From the NCBI RefSeq assembly GCF_013368755.1, contig NC_049564.1, positions 194,001-258,000 of the forward strand: a stretch of DNA of 64,000 bases. The letters run 5' to 3'. The stretch comes from Talaromyces rugulosus (Eukaryota; Ascomycota; Eurotiomycetes; Eurotiales; Trichocomaceae). This document shows positions 22,721 through 33,884 of the stretch, piece by piece. Each line of letters starts with the position of its first letter. Positions within the stretch are counted from its first letter, which is position 1. Position numbers and translations under genes: made by a program. A model generated the notes under the pieces. It made no database searches. It was not told the origin of the DNA and saw nothing but the letters and a program-made list of their open reading frames with translations.

Positions 22721-25700
22721 TGTGTAAATGAGAAAGCTAGCTAGCATATTATATGATGAGATGAAAACAGCCTAGAAAGGGCTAGTCCATCATGAATTTC
22801 AGAAGTTGGCACATTTAAGATTGTATCGGAATGGGATTATGGTGGGCATTGATGGTTAGTAATAAGTCGCATCATCCTCGATTAGGTCGCTTTTCAACGA
22901 AGTCTATCTCTAGTGTCTTCCAATTTGCTTTTACTGGGCTAAGGAGCCCACCTAGGTAGTGGATTTTAGCGAATATATTAGAAGGATTTCGTCCTATAAA
23001 AGCAGCCTATTGATCCAACATTGCTTGCAACACACAACGGATTCCAGAGTAGATGCTCTTCCCACCAACCTTCCCGGTCCATGATTTCGGGGTTCATTAG
23101 CATTATGTATCTTAAGATTATTTCTTGAAAGGTGTAGAAATTCGTCATGTCTACAGCCTTTTCTCGCGTCGCTTGGAGACTTGCGTGGCTATAGCCAGTA
23201 TGGAAGGAAATGAAACACCGTCCCGGATTCCATTTAGTATCCTAGAGTCCTGCACATCTCCATCAACCCGAATAGCATCCATGATAAGTTCAATTTGAGA
23301 ATTTGCATCTCGAAGCTGTGACTCCTTGGTTCCCATCGTCTTGTCCAGGGGCTGTGGCTTGATGCTGCCATTGGGAGCACAATCGGACTGCGTCATGAGG
23401 TTTAATATGTTGGATAGTCTTCGATTATACTATAGGTCAGCAATGCTTCTTCCTTTTTGTTTTTGTTTCGTCCCTTTTTATCATTTGTCTTTGGGGTGGG
23501 GGGTGGTGTGGGACAAAGGGAAAATGGAGGGGGTGCTAAATGATATAACAACTGAGTACTTGATCTCCACTCCAAGGAGACTGATAAAATCAAGGAATAT
23601 GAAATGCTGACTCGCACTTACAACAAGCAGATTTCTATCAAAAAGGCTCCTAGGTGAAGATAAAGAGCTTTGTCTCTCTTTTTTTTTGTTTGCAAACCAC
23701 GGAAAGGAAGCAGCAACGAGGGTAGGTTGAAGATTGAAAAGAGAAAACAGTGGTTGATCAACGACTCTTCATTGCAACACGGAACAACATTAAATCATAC
23801 TGACGCCCCTTAACTTACTTTGTTGGTAGCGCGGTCTGCTATAGGTTTAGTAGCGTGGTCCAGGTCGGCAAATGATATGGGCTTTTTGTGTCTCAAACTG
23901 AAATAGCTCCAGCCACAATGGCTTTTTCATTGGGGTGCCACTTTATGCGTCACAATAGGTTAGTTATTCACGGATGATAGAGCCTGCAGACTTGCTACCC
24001 AGAGGCTGATGACGCACTATCACTAGATTATGTTTGCCCCTTTAGCACCTTCTCTGCCTGCGGTTTCAATACTATGATCGGCCATCAGGAGATCTCAAGC
24101 CAAGGTATGGGGAGGAAAAACGTCAAGATGGATGGGCCGTCTGTGACTGGCGGAAGCCTCCGGCGACTCTCTGCGCCGATTACATAAACAGGCCCATTGT
24201 TTTGCATGTGACTAGCGAAGAAGATATAAGTATTATTATTCTACAAATACTCATAGGTTGAAATTATCTCATCTAAATGACTTTTATATGGTGTAGATGT
24301 GATCCTCTGCCTCCTCTTTGTCTGGTCTATGGTCTCCGTGGAGGCTATCTGTCATATTTGGCGAGCCATTTCCTTGACGTTCTGTTCTCGGGAAAGTTTA
24401 GCAATAGGTAAAGATGAGAGGAATGTATCCCAGATGAACAACTGCAGCGCTTTTACCTGGAAGAGGCTTGGTCGGGGATCAACAGTAACGAGGCTTAGAA
24501 GACCCTGCGATAACACTTCTTTCCATATTTTAGTATCCTCTTTTTGAAGAGATGTGATATCACCGATGCCTTTAAATAGTAGGCTAATTCCTCAGTAGCA
24601 CCATGGCGACTAGAGTTTAATGGCTTTGTGGTGTGTATAGCATGCGACTTAGAGGGATCATAGTTGGAAGAACCGTGTATTATGGCAGAGTAAATCGACC
24701 TAGAATCTAGAAGATAATTTCCAGCATTTTGAATTTCATGCAATATGAGCAACGGACTCCAGACTCGGTGGATTATTCGCAAACCGCGTAGTTTGGTTTC
24801 CGCTGTTGGGTCAACTGGTGTGGGTGGCTGACTTATTACCTCATTGGGTAGCTTATAATTTTTTCCCACCTTGAATTTGTAAGAATAAGTTGTATTTTAC
24901 TTGTGTGCATTTACTAAGACATTACATAGACGTGGTGTCCTTGAAATGAGGCTGTTTTGAGATTATGCATGGTATTGATTACTTCAAGGCATCATATGGT
25001 GTGGTGATAACTATCACGCCGTCCAGCCAAACAGGATCCACATAATTTACCGCTATTAGACGTCATCGCGATGCATTATTATTCTTATCGTCATAAATGT
25101 TAGCCTGCTCTATTTTCCGTGGAGATCTACCAGAACCATTGGCTGGAACCCCGCATTTTTGACTCGGACTCGAGAAACACCAAATGTGTGCGCCGAGAGA
25201 ACAGGATGAACCACTCGGATCCCCCTACGTCTGCTTCCGCCATGTAGGCGAAAGGTGGGGGTCTCTTACACGTCATCTGCAGCCAAAGAAAGAAAGCCAG
25301 TGGTTGTTCAGATATCATGGTGATCGCGCCCATGCTTCCCCACCTAGACTTTCTAGCGTTCTGGATTTCTAGACTCTCGCTTTGTTTCCAAAAGGTGTGC
25401 AGTATTTCTTGTTCACAAACACGGTTATTGTCCATTAAATCCGGAAATGCCGGGTTTAGATAGCCTGACGATCCGCGGGCAGTAACCCGAGCTATGTATG
25501 CAATGATTTGGAATAGCAACATGTCGAACTCATCCCAGACAAAGAAAGTCGGCTTTACCGTTTATCGGCATTAGTTTTATTCCACCACAGAGAAACTACT
25601 GCAATAAACTTCAAAAAAACAAATTTAGAAACCCACCTATCACGGTGAAACTAATGAAAGGGCGTACCTACTAAAGTAGCCTCGGCCTGTTTCCTGTCCT

Positions 25701-26078
25701 CGGCAGCCTATCGTTTCTGTTGGAGGCCTGTCACTAATTAACAATTTGCCCGTACCCTTGACCGTGTCGCATTTACATTATGCATCATGTCGTACTTGCC
25801 CACAGTATCCCGAGCATTGTTTGCCTAGTTGTCATTTCCCTATTATAGTGTCGCGCGCCGCGCCGCCTTGTGTATACTTGTTTGTGCAAGGTCAATTTCT
25901 CACCACCCTTTCATATCGCTATTCCACCTGCCTAGTAGCTCCAATGAAACTCCACTGAATCTCGTATATTGTTCTCTCTATTACTTTCGGTCCCAGCAAA
26001 CGCCTCGCATAGTGGAATTCCCGTCACAAATTTGGATTTCCCAGCACATTATTTTCCTTCGAGACCCGTCAAAAGGCT
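22721..26078. other. Long gene-poor stretch with unrecognised open frames
   Basis: Three minus-strand frames have protein-like composition but no domain I recognise. They are 23396-23151 (contains ESQLRDANSQIELIMDAIRV), 24869-24495 and 25522-25127 (begins MLLFQIIAYIARVTARG and reads open upstream of its ATG). They might be exons of decayed genes. No RNA gene or clear repeat is seen. Confidence 0.35.
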
Positions 26079-26732
26079 ATGGACATTGGTTCGGCCCAGT
26101 CGTCGAGATATCGTCCTATCGTCCCTAGGACCACCTCCGAATCGTCTACGGGGCATAAATCTGGGATCAGGGAAGCTGACAAAGCTACCAAGATTAGAAG
26201 AGCGCCAGTTGCTTGCATGGAATGCAGGAAGTACCGGACAAAAGTATATATTTAGCCGTCGTCCCCTCTTCCATTCACCTTGATAGTTTCCATATTTGGA
26301 TATTCAGCGTGAAATAACTCACCTTTTTTTCTCAAAAATTCCCGTTTCTGATTAAATACCATGTTCTAGTGTAGTACACATCAGCCATGTTGGCAATGTG
26401 CGGCTCATAACCGTGAGTGTGTCTATGATCACTCCGCGGACAAGCGTCGGAAGGAACACATCGAGCGAAGAGAACAGCAGTTTCAAAGCCAGCTAGGCAA
26501 ATGCCAACATTTTATAACGACCTTTTTGAACTACATTCGATACGGGGATGACAACCAAGTCAGATACCTAATTAGCGTCATCCGTAACACTGACAATTAC
26601 GAAGATATCGAGTCATTTGTCCACACTCTCAATATGACGAAACCCGAGTCAGAGAGAGAGGATAAAGAGCAGGAAGATTGCGAAGGTGACAACGACTTTG
26701 TTAATGAGGACCAGGTCTTTTTTTATGGTTGA
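26079..26732 (+). CDS. Short Zn2Cys6 DNA-binding protein
   Basis: Two exons, 26079-26243 and 26370-26732, around a 126-bp intron (GTATAT...CTAG) give 175 aa. The splice reconstitutes a perfect binuclear cluster, C-x2-C-x6-C-x5-C-x2-C-x6-C: VACMECRKYRTK in exon 1 and CSTHQPCWQC...REC in exon 2. A basic stretch (DKRRKEHIERREQQ) follows, with coiled-coil character, then an acidic tail (EREDKEQEDCEGDNDF). The fungal-specific regulatory middle domain of typical Gal4-like factors (400-900 aa) is missing. It may be a small regulator or the surviving 5' part of a larger gene. It lies alone in a gene-poor region, with no obvious target gene next to it. Confidence 0.72.
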
Positions 26733-27500
26733 ATGACTTCATGTGATATTCGTTTTCTCGGTTATTTGCCCTAATAACAGCATTTTAGTAATAGGAGTCA
26801 CTTGTTTATTCGGCTTCCTCCATCTCAAGGCCACTATTCCGCAACCCAACTCCCGGTACTTACTCTTCAATACTCACACCGACTTGGTCTTTCAATATCG
26901 CGTTTAGCTAAAGGGAACTCATACTTTGTGTGTTTGGTGCGGTTTGGACACTAGAACTACGTATGGAACAGTGATCGCCCACAGGATAGGCTAGTAACAC
27001 TGAAACATGATCGCTAACTACATCCACATGGTGCGTATCTATATATCGTTAGTATGCGTTCTGAAACTATCTACAACTATGAGGATGCAAACTCTACTTA
27101 TAAACATATTTCGACTGCACAGGTACATGATATAGCCAAACTAGTGCAATTTAATTCTTTTCCAAATCTCGAGATCTAGTTTAATACCGTTTAATACCTC
27201 TTTTCTACCTTTTTTTTTACTCTTTATTTTCTACTTGAATTATTTCCTCGACGTCATCTCTTCAGCGACATACTACAATCCCGTTAAGGTTTATGAATTG
27301 CCAGGAACAGAGATGAGGATTGCGAGCAGATGATGTCACTACCTATCGAAGGGTCTTTTGACACTTAAAGGCGCTTCAACTTTTTTTTCCTTCCTAAACT
27401 TGCCATCAGTACACTCTGATTGTCTTAAAAAATACTTGTATCTGGTAACGATTGCAAATATAATAAAAAGGTCGATTGGATTCGATTGTTCAATCACAAG
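26733..27500. other. Intergenic region
   Basis: No coding or RNA gene is supported. It contains T-runs near 27210-27225 and 27380-27390. Confidence 0.5.
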
Positions 27501-27999
27501 ATGGTCAAGGACACAAACACTGTTATTGAGTCAGTTTCAGGCTCTCTCTTTCTTTCCTTTTTGGTACGTTGATATTTCTAACGGCAATGGAGATATATAG
27601 AGAGTTTAATTCCCTAGTAAACATGTCCGCTTCAGAACTTGGCGACTGGCTGCAGGGCAAACAATCTCAATCCTCGGGCTGGAGCAAACCCGACTTGAGC
27701 GATAACGAAACAATTGGACATGAAAGGTCTCTCTTGACTGATCATTATTATTCTTATTTCACGTTAAATGATAATGAATCTGACTGACTCGTTAAAGTGG
27801 CCGCAAAATAGTATCTATCCTCCAAAAGAATCCGTGTAAAGATCCCGACAGGTACGACGGCGAAGACATCCAGCATATGAGGCGTGTTGTCGCATATTGC
27901 AAACGACATCTCGCTCAGGAGGGTGTGGCCAAACAGAACACAAACAGCAAAAGCTACAAGAGTATGAAGAACTGGGGACATGATCCGTTGAAGACATAA
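27501..27999 (+). CDS. DUF3140 family protein
   Basis: Three exons, 27501-27529, 27601-27726 and 27798-27999, with two 71-bp introns, give 118 aa. The joins produce VIEEFNSLVNMSASELGDWL and GHESGRKIV, the expected family segments. The C-terminal half carries DIQHMRRVVAYCKRHLAQ and ends KNWGHDPLKT. This is the DUF3140 pattern, a short helical protein shared by bacteria and fungi and sometimes labelled DNA-binding without firm proof. There is no signal peptide. The gene appears intact despite lying between decayed loci. Exon 1 is only 29 nt and was inferred from the ATG, the GTCAGT donor and family conservation. Confidence 0.82.
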
Positions 28000-28399
28000 T
28001 ACAAGTCTTTCTAAGCTACACTAATGCAACGTACCGGGACCCGGGGGGGGGGGGGGGGGGGGGGGGGGGAGGGTCCGTTTCAAATTACATAGTGTAGCAT
28101 ATTCAATTATTTATATCTGGTGTTATAAGGACTGTGATACGGTACTTAGAGTCACAAAGGCTTTCTTCAACTTGCACCAAAGTTACAATAGCTAACCTAC
28201 TTCAGGTTTTATTATCTAATGTGTAGAACAGGCTCATTTCAATAAGCGGTTGAAGTTTTAAAATTACGCATGGTAATATCTAGGATGGTAATACCTTAGG
28301 AGAACAGGTGTTCTATAGCTTTCGTATGGCTAATAACCCGATAGCCTGCGCCAGAAGTCGTAAGCTGCCTACAAAATAGCATTATGAATAGCTATATCA
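28000..28399. other. Intergenic region with a G homopolymer
   Basis: Apart from the G-run at 28043-28069 described separately, nothing is recognised. Confidence 0.5.
28043..28069. repeat. Poly-G tract of 27 bases
   Basis: An uninterrupted run of 27 G, preceded by CCC and followed by A then GGG. Such a run can form G-quadruplex structures and is prone to length errors in sequencing. Confidence 0.95.
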
Positions 28400-29578
28400 C
28401 TATTCAAGCGTGACCTTAATCACTTGGATATGGTTTTTGTTTGTGTAGGATATAGTGAGGGTCTTGCCAGCAGAATCGAGGTAGGGATGCACTCCGGGGG
28501 CATATGTAAAACCACTATCAATCGGGGTTGGAGTATAGACCTTGACATCATCTGACCAGGGCCCTTCAGGGGCCGGCGCAGTTCGGATTGCAACTGATAA
28601 CTGGTCAGTATTCGATATCACTGGAGGAAATGAAGTGGGAATTGACACACTGTCAGAATTGTTGAAGTGCACATAGAAATAGCATTCATAATAGGGGCTG
28701 TAATAAGCACTTCCTTGACCAACTCTCCACATTACAGCAGTCTCCTTGTTGAACGTGGTTAAGGGTGTGTTTTGTTTCCAGCACTGTTACGTCCCCACCA
28801 GTATTCATACTGTCTCTTATCCCAGGCTTCTCGTGCAGGAACTCGTATCTGGTAGACATATTGTCCCGAAACGTAATCACTACTTCTGGTAGGCGCACCG
28901 CCCCAGCCATAAATGTAGACCGTAGCGAGCTTCATGCGTTGCGTTCCACCACCAGCCGTTCTCTCCGTAGCGTTTCACAACCGTCGGACTGTCATTACTC
29001 AGTTGGACCTGCGCCGCACCAGCCCCGACAAGGCCATCAGGATTTTGGTTGACCAGGTAGAAAATAAGACTGTTGTCATCGTCTACGGGGCATAGGCTGG
29101 TACCGCCGAACCCGGTCGTTAGGGTCTTGCCCCACGCTTCATTACAAGGAATGAACTATATTTAGTTAGCAATCGGTCTTGTTTATCATCAAAAATAGAA
29201 CAAACCAACCTGCTTGGGATGTGCTACTGGGCTGTCTTCATTGAGTTGAGTGAATTTTACCCTTAGCGCGCTATCACTGCATTCAGCAATACTATCACGC
29301 ACCATGCCATGAAACCCTTCAGGGTCTTGGCTGGGCTCGGTTACACTGGCCTTGCACCAGAGTGTGTCTCCATAAACAGCATACCAGCGACCAGTAAGCT
29401 GGCCTAAAAATCCTAGGTCACGATGGGTGCAACTGTTGGTGCGTTGCTCTCCGAGATAATCCACATTGGCGATTATGACTGGGTTTGACCCCACTGGTTG
29501 AGTATTGTTCGGAATACTGTCATTGCTAGTGTAAATAGATGCCATGGCCAGAAGCGTTACCACGGTACACACATACAT
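28400..29578 (-). pseudogene. Secreted beta-propeller-like protein (DUF4185-like), two frameshifts
   Basis: On the minus strand an N-terminal hydrophobic leader (MYVCTVVTLLAMASIY) leads into YLGEQRTNSCTHRDLGFLG and WYAVYGDTLWCK, typical of secreted propeller proteins that resemble glycoside hydrolases (DUF4185-like, from memory). A 54-bp intron (29156-29209) joins to FIPCNEAWGKTL. Near 28955-28965 the frame shifts by one base (ENGWWW to GGGTQRMKLATVYIYGWGG). Near 28775 it shifts again, probably through an extra AC dinucleotide in ACACAC (NSAGNKT to PLTTFNKETAVMW). The last segment runs cleanly to TAG at 28400-28402 and ends KVTLE. All three frames together give one continuous protein, so the parent gene was intact. 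No catalytic pair was identified, and the family name is tentative. Confidence 0.6.
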
Positions 29579-30118
29579 TTAGCGTTTTTCTGCTTTTCAA
29601 AAAAGAATTTTCAAATTGAAACTAGGAGAAGACGAATGAAAGAAAAAGAGAATATCTACAGATAAAGTTTCATGTTGACCGGTGTAAATTGTTGGGCAAT
29701 TTATATGCAACGAAATGTTGCAGAGAGGGTTATATTGATGGAACATTTAAAGTTGGCAAATGATATTTTCATATCATGAATTTGTAAAATTTTCCAGCAC
29801 AATAATTAGTGGGACACTGTACAAACGTTACACTTGTGAGAAGAAGTCGCACTCCCATGTCATATCTATGTCGCCATTCTCCATTTTATACTGCCGAGGT
29901 TGTACAGCTGGTTGAGTTGAGACAGCGAACACCAAAAGGAACACAATCCATAAACAGAAAAATCAATCTTATTATGATATCATAGTACATATGGACTTAA
30001 ACTAAAAGTCGAAACTATTTGACTAATTTAAAATGTGAGGTTATGATGGTGAAACAGAGGTCCCTAATGCAGTCTCTATACAAGGACATATACATGTAGT
30101 CCTTCTTGTATTAATGTT
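29579..30118. other. Intergenic region
   Basis: AT-rich with no coding signal. It probably holds the promoter of the secreted-protein gene on the left. Confidence 0.5.
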
Positions 30119-30263
30119 TCAACAGTACAAATGCGTGTCCATAAACATCCCTCCTCCATTGTAGTGATCATACACATAATCATAATCACTCTCAGGTTCA
30201 CTTTCATAGCAGAATATAGCGAGCTGTGACAAAGCCATAACATCAGCATCAGCACTATCAGCT

Positions 30264-30893
30264 TCACATAGGTCTGAAAATATGGCTGAATGGCGTATAT
30301 TCTGTATCTTGCCATTCACAGCAGAAGCTATGCTGTTTCATCTTTTCACTGTGGGAGAGTACCGCAAAGTCATGTAACGAATACACACCCTCTCCAATCT
30401 TTCCAATTGCGTCTTTATCCGTCCCAACCTTCTTTTTACTTTGGCTTCCAAAAAGGACAAAATGCCGATATAATCTTGTCGATCTATGTCGATCATTTAA
30501 GAGCGATGCCAATCGTACCACATTCATTGGCGGCTGACGCAAAAGCAAATTTCTCCAGCTTGCTTCCTCACGAAGAAATGCCTCTTTCTTATTTATAGGT
30601 ACCCGCGCCAGATCGAGAGCCAATGCGTATTCGGGAAAATGAGAGGTTTGTTGCAATAAATTTGGAAAGTGTCTAGCCAGTAGATTATTATTCTGGGTGT
30701 AGTTCGTCGCTACTTCCGTGCAAGGCTTGAAGTAGAGGGCTTGTTGCAAGGATGGAGATGTGTGGATCAAAGCGTGCCAGTTTTGACAAACGCTTTGAGC
30801 AGCAACAAGAAGTGTCAGAAGGTCAACTTCAAGTAAAATAGCTTCGAGAAGTTCCGGCATGGAAAGAACTTTGTCTCTAGCTGTAGTTTTCAT
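30264..30893 (-). CDS. F-box-like protein
   Basis: From the ATG at 30893 the protein is 209 aa. The N-terminus (VLSMPELLEAILLEVDLLTLL, then VCQNWHALIHTSPSLQQALYF) is the short F-box with its following linker, as in many fungal F-box genes where the sequence SPSLQQALFF is typical. F-box proteins bind Skp1 and recruit substrates to SCF ubiquitin ligases. The frame ends at TGA 30264-30266 after SHIFRPM. The overlapping frame one base away stays open to about 30119 and continues with acidic, protein-like sequence (YESEPESDYDYVYD), so the natural C-terminus may have been lost through a one-base change. No intron is needed. Confidence 0.72.
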   Translation of the reverse strand: MKTTARDKVLSMPELLEAILLEVDLLTLLVAAQSVCQNWHALIHTSPSLQQALYFKPCTEVATNYTQNNNLLARHFPNLLQQTSHFPEYALALDLARVPINKKEAFLREEASWRNLLLRQPPMNVVRLASLLNDRHRSTRLYRHFVLFGSQSKKKVGTDKDAIGKIGEGVYSLHDFAVLSHSEKMKQHSFCCEWQDTEYTPFSHIFRPM

Positions 30894-30976
30894 GATGATA
30901 ATAATGTAACCCAGATTGCAACAGGTCAAATAGAAAGAGCATCTTCATTGAGTTCTGACGTCTGTAAAGTTCTATA

Positions 30977-31017
<41 letters not shown>

Positions 31018-32580
31018 TTTTTTTCTCTCTCCCAATTTTTCCCCTGTTGATTTATATTATGGCGAATCGGCAACGAAAAGGACAGTGGAGAATTCCAAAA
31101 TTCGGTTAGTGAGTTGATTCGATGCTTTTTCGCGTGGCAAAATAGTGTGGATATTTTTTCAGGTAGATATAGAGCAGAGGCGAACCCGCATGCATCTTTT
31201 TGCTTCATGATCAAGCATCTTAAATGTTTCTATCAATTTCATTAATTACTACATAGAATTAGATAGGGCTTCAAAGTGTTTTCGTCCTAACAAATACAGC
31301 CATGTTCGTTTCAGTCAGTTCAGTCGGTCTTCACATCAACAAAACAATGCGATTTTATATTTGTCTCTAAGAATATTAACAAGAGGACAATAGAAATAAA
31401 AATAATCTAAAACTCGCCCGAATATGATAAATTCATTTGTACACACAAAACGACGATCCTCGGGATCGAACCCGGTTTTGGGGACCCTATATAAATGACT
31501 ATTAGATAAACCCCACTAGGGACGCAGTAAGCCTAACTCAGAACTCTCGAATTGCCTTTTACCATTCGAAACCGTGGACTTCTGCCTCGTCCCTTTTCAA
31601 TCTTTGGAACCCTTGTCGAGTTTTTGCTTCATTTTTTTATCTTACTCCTAAAAATTGTAGTCTTTTTTTTTTTCAATAGTTAATACTTTTTTTTTCTTGG
31701 ATTTCTAACTATATTGTCGGTTGTGTGTGGTTTTAACCCTTGTGAGTGCGTGGAAATACTCTTCCGATTTGCTGCTATGAAAGATCAATATTCTCCACTG
31801 ATAGTGCAGTGGGCGGCCACTGCATTAGACCCTCGAAATGGTGGTTTCCCCGGCCTCCGAGAACCTTATGGTTCTCGAGGATGCTCTTGATTTCCTTCGT
31901 GTAGATGGCGGACAATAGAGAACAGAGAGCAGAGAACAGATAGCGAATTGTGGTTTTTCTAGTGAATGGAATCAAGATTGAGAATATTGCTTAAGGTTCT
32001 ATATGCACCCTGCCTGTTGCAAGTAAGTGCCAGTTCAACAAACACCCTGCCACTGCTCACACTGGTCCATTCCACGGGCGGTCATATCTTCCACCACAAT
32101 GGCTACTCTTTTTCCGTCATATTTTCACCCACAGCCTGAACGCTTTTGTTCATTACTACTATATGTGAAAATACTGTAAAAGAGGGTGCAGATTGGCCGA
32201 TCCATGACAGCTATCAGATCATTCGTATGTGTTTTCTAATTACAAAGCGAAGAATACTCATCAAAATTATATTCTATTTCCGTCGCAACTGAACATTGAC
32301 GGCCAAAGGATAAATGTCTCATTGACCCCCAACTTCTAGTCTGGAGAATGGAGAGAAAAATCATACTTAGCGAATAGAGTCGCAATGACAAGTTGCATTT
32401 GAAAACATCAATGTTTCTTCCCAAGCAAGCCCTTCCCCGTATGATGATTTTTGGTCATTAAGCAAATGATATTTGTCAAGGCAATCTCAGTGTTTTCGCG
32501 CGCCGCATTGAAAAGGTTTTGAGCTTCGATAACGATCTCTCCCAGGTCGAGATAGAGGAGATTTCCCTTCTTATCCAAGT
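30894..32580. other. Gene-poor stretch with microsatellite
   Basis: Contains the (TC)n run at 30981-31015 and several T-runs (31660-31700). Short open frames have no domain. A GGTTCGATCCC box is present on the minus strand near 31463-31473, but the rest of a tRNA is missing. Confidence 0.45.
30981..31015. repeat. (TC)n microsatellite
   Basis: About 17 TC units in a row, just upstream of the F-box gene start on the minus strand, where it could lie in the promoter or 5' leader. Confidence 0.95.
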
Positions 32581-32920
32581 GTCACCATGAAATCATCTAA
32601 CGGTTCCAGTCCCGCTTGAACACGTTGAGTGTCCATCCGAAGGCGGTTGCGCACGAAATGCAGGGTGGCATCTCGAAGACGATCGCCGTCTTTCCATTTT
32701 TTTCCACCCGCAAGTCATGGCTTTAACAAGGGGTATCGGATCAGTAGCCGATTCAGATATATGTATAGACCCGCATAAAGCTTCGTGAGGGTCTGTTTTG
32801 TATAATTCGCCCGTGAGGGTCTCGACCGTAACAACTGCACTACCACGCTCCATAAAACTTGGGTCTTCATTGTACATAGTGACAGCGACATCAAGCCCAG
32901 CATCATCTGTGTCATATCGA
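32581..32920 (-). pseudogene. Unrecognised protein-coding remnant
   Basis: The minus strand reads protein-like sequence (GLDVAVTMYNEDPSFMERGS, GELYKTDPHEALCGSI) and then needs a one-base shift near 32700. After it the frame continues with GDRLRDATLHFVRNRLRMDT and ends at TAA near 32567-32569. I do not recognise the family. It may be the downstream part of the P450 relic or a separate broken gene. Confidence 0.35.
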
Positions 32921-32985
32921 TTTCTTGTCTGCTATCATCGAGTATCCTCGTAGCCCTTTCAGGGTGGCCACCAACAATTTTTTTT

Positions 32986-33559
32986 CTAGCTCGATGACAC
33001 TCTTCTATGGGAAAGCTGCGGTAAGTCGCTTTTACTTAACATTATAAACTGCCTTTCCTGTGTATCTGAGACATACGGATGTGAAAAGATAAACGCTCTA
33101 TGAAAATTGACTTTCAAGACAGGGGTGCCATGACCATAGACATCACGGATAGCTTGCAGTTTAGCAAATGATACGTGCGTTGGCCCGACTTTAACAGCGT
33201 CGCCATATTTCATGTGCGCCTCGGGCATGGGGATGGTTCTGCTTCTGTTATACTGATGAATTGCACCAAGCATGAGTGAGTGAGGCAATCGATACCCCTG
33301 GAAAGCGTCCGAGGTGCTTGGGATCTAGATGAACATAAACTGATTGAATAAATAGGGAACAAAGCCAACAAACATATCAAGATATCAAGATATATCCATA
33401 CATAATAGACGGAAACAACAAATCCCACTCGTTTATATAATGGAGAATCATTCTCTTAACCCGGACGATGGGACCGGCACCCCAGGCAACCATTACCACT
33501 AGGACCAAAGCAAAGTTCAAACGTCGGAATTCTGTATTTAGCGAATCCATCAAAGTCAT
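32986..33559 (-). pseudogene. Cytochrome P450 N-terminal relic
   Basis: From an ATG at 33559, a short protein starts with a hydrophobic anchor (LNFALVLVVMVAWGAGPIV). After it, with frame changes and a TGA, comes DPKHLGRFPGVSIASLTHAW, then AHMKYGDAVKVGPTHVSF and AIRDVYGHGTPV. These are the proline-rich hinge and the first beta-sheet region of microsomal fungal P450s (consensus ..P.L..FPGP..A.LT.. and KYG.VVRIGPNHVSF). HRAFIFSHPYVSDTQER follows. The I-helix, ExxR and haem-Cys motifs are not found in the next kilobase. The gene is therefore a truncated, multiply broken remnant. Confidence 0.6.
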
Positions 33560-33783
33560 GGCATCTGATTACATTGATCGTGTCTGGCTCGACAATTTCC
33601 GAAAGGCTGCGGAAGACTGTATCCAATGTCGCCCAAATGTTCCGAATAGTTGCTTTGGACGGTCGAAACCTGCCAACTAATGTGGATAGAAAAAATCGAC
33701 TTTCAATGTTATCTAAACACGCCTTAAAAAAACATTCAGACATTAATGTGGGGGAGGGGTGTGGAATGTCCTAAAAAAAAAAT

Positions 33784-33884
33784 TGTGGCTTGAGTGGTTT
33801 GAACACCCGACTTCCAGATTAACACGATGTGTTGGATTGAAGTTTGGCTTCAGTCTGGCATTCTCCCAACTGAAATAAAGCCAC
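33784..33884 (-). tRNA. tRNA-Phe (GAA), intron-containing, copy 1
   Basis: The minus strand folds as a complete cloverleaf: a 7-bp acceptor stem (GTGGCTT/AAGCCAC), D-arm with AGTTGGGA loop, anticodon stem CCAGA/TCTGG, anticodon GAA, variable AAGTC, T-stem GGGTG/CACTC with TTCAAAC loop, and discriminator A. A 28-nt intron follows position 37 and contains ACTTCA, able to pair with the anticodon as in other eukaryotic tRNA-Phe precursors. Mature length is 72 nt plus the discriminator. The only stem mismatch is T10-T25. A T-run (A-run on the plus strand, 33774-33782) follows at the 3' end as RNA polymerase III terminator. Confidence 0.88.

Noticed and set aside
31440..31530. tRNA-like B box (GGTTCGATCCC) on the minus strand followed by TTTT
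   Set aside because: The T-stem has mismatches, no A box or matching acceptor strand was found, and no anticodon arm folds, so it is not called as a tRNA.
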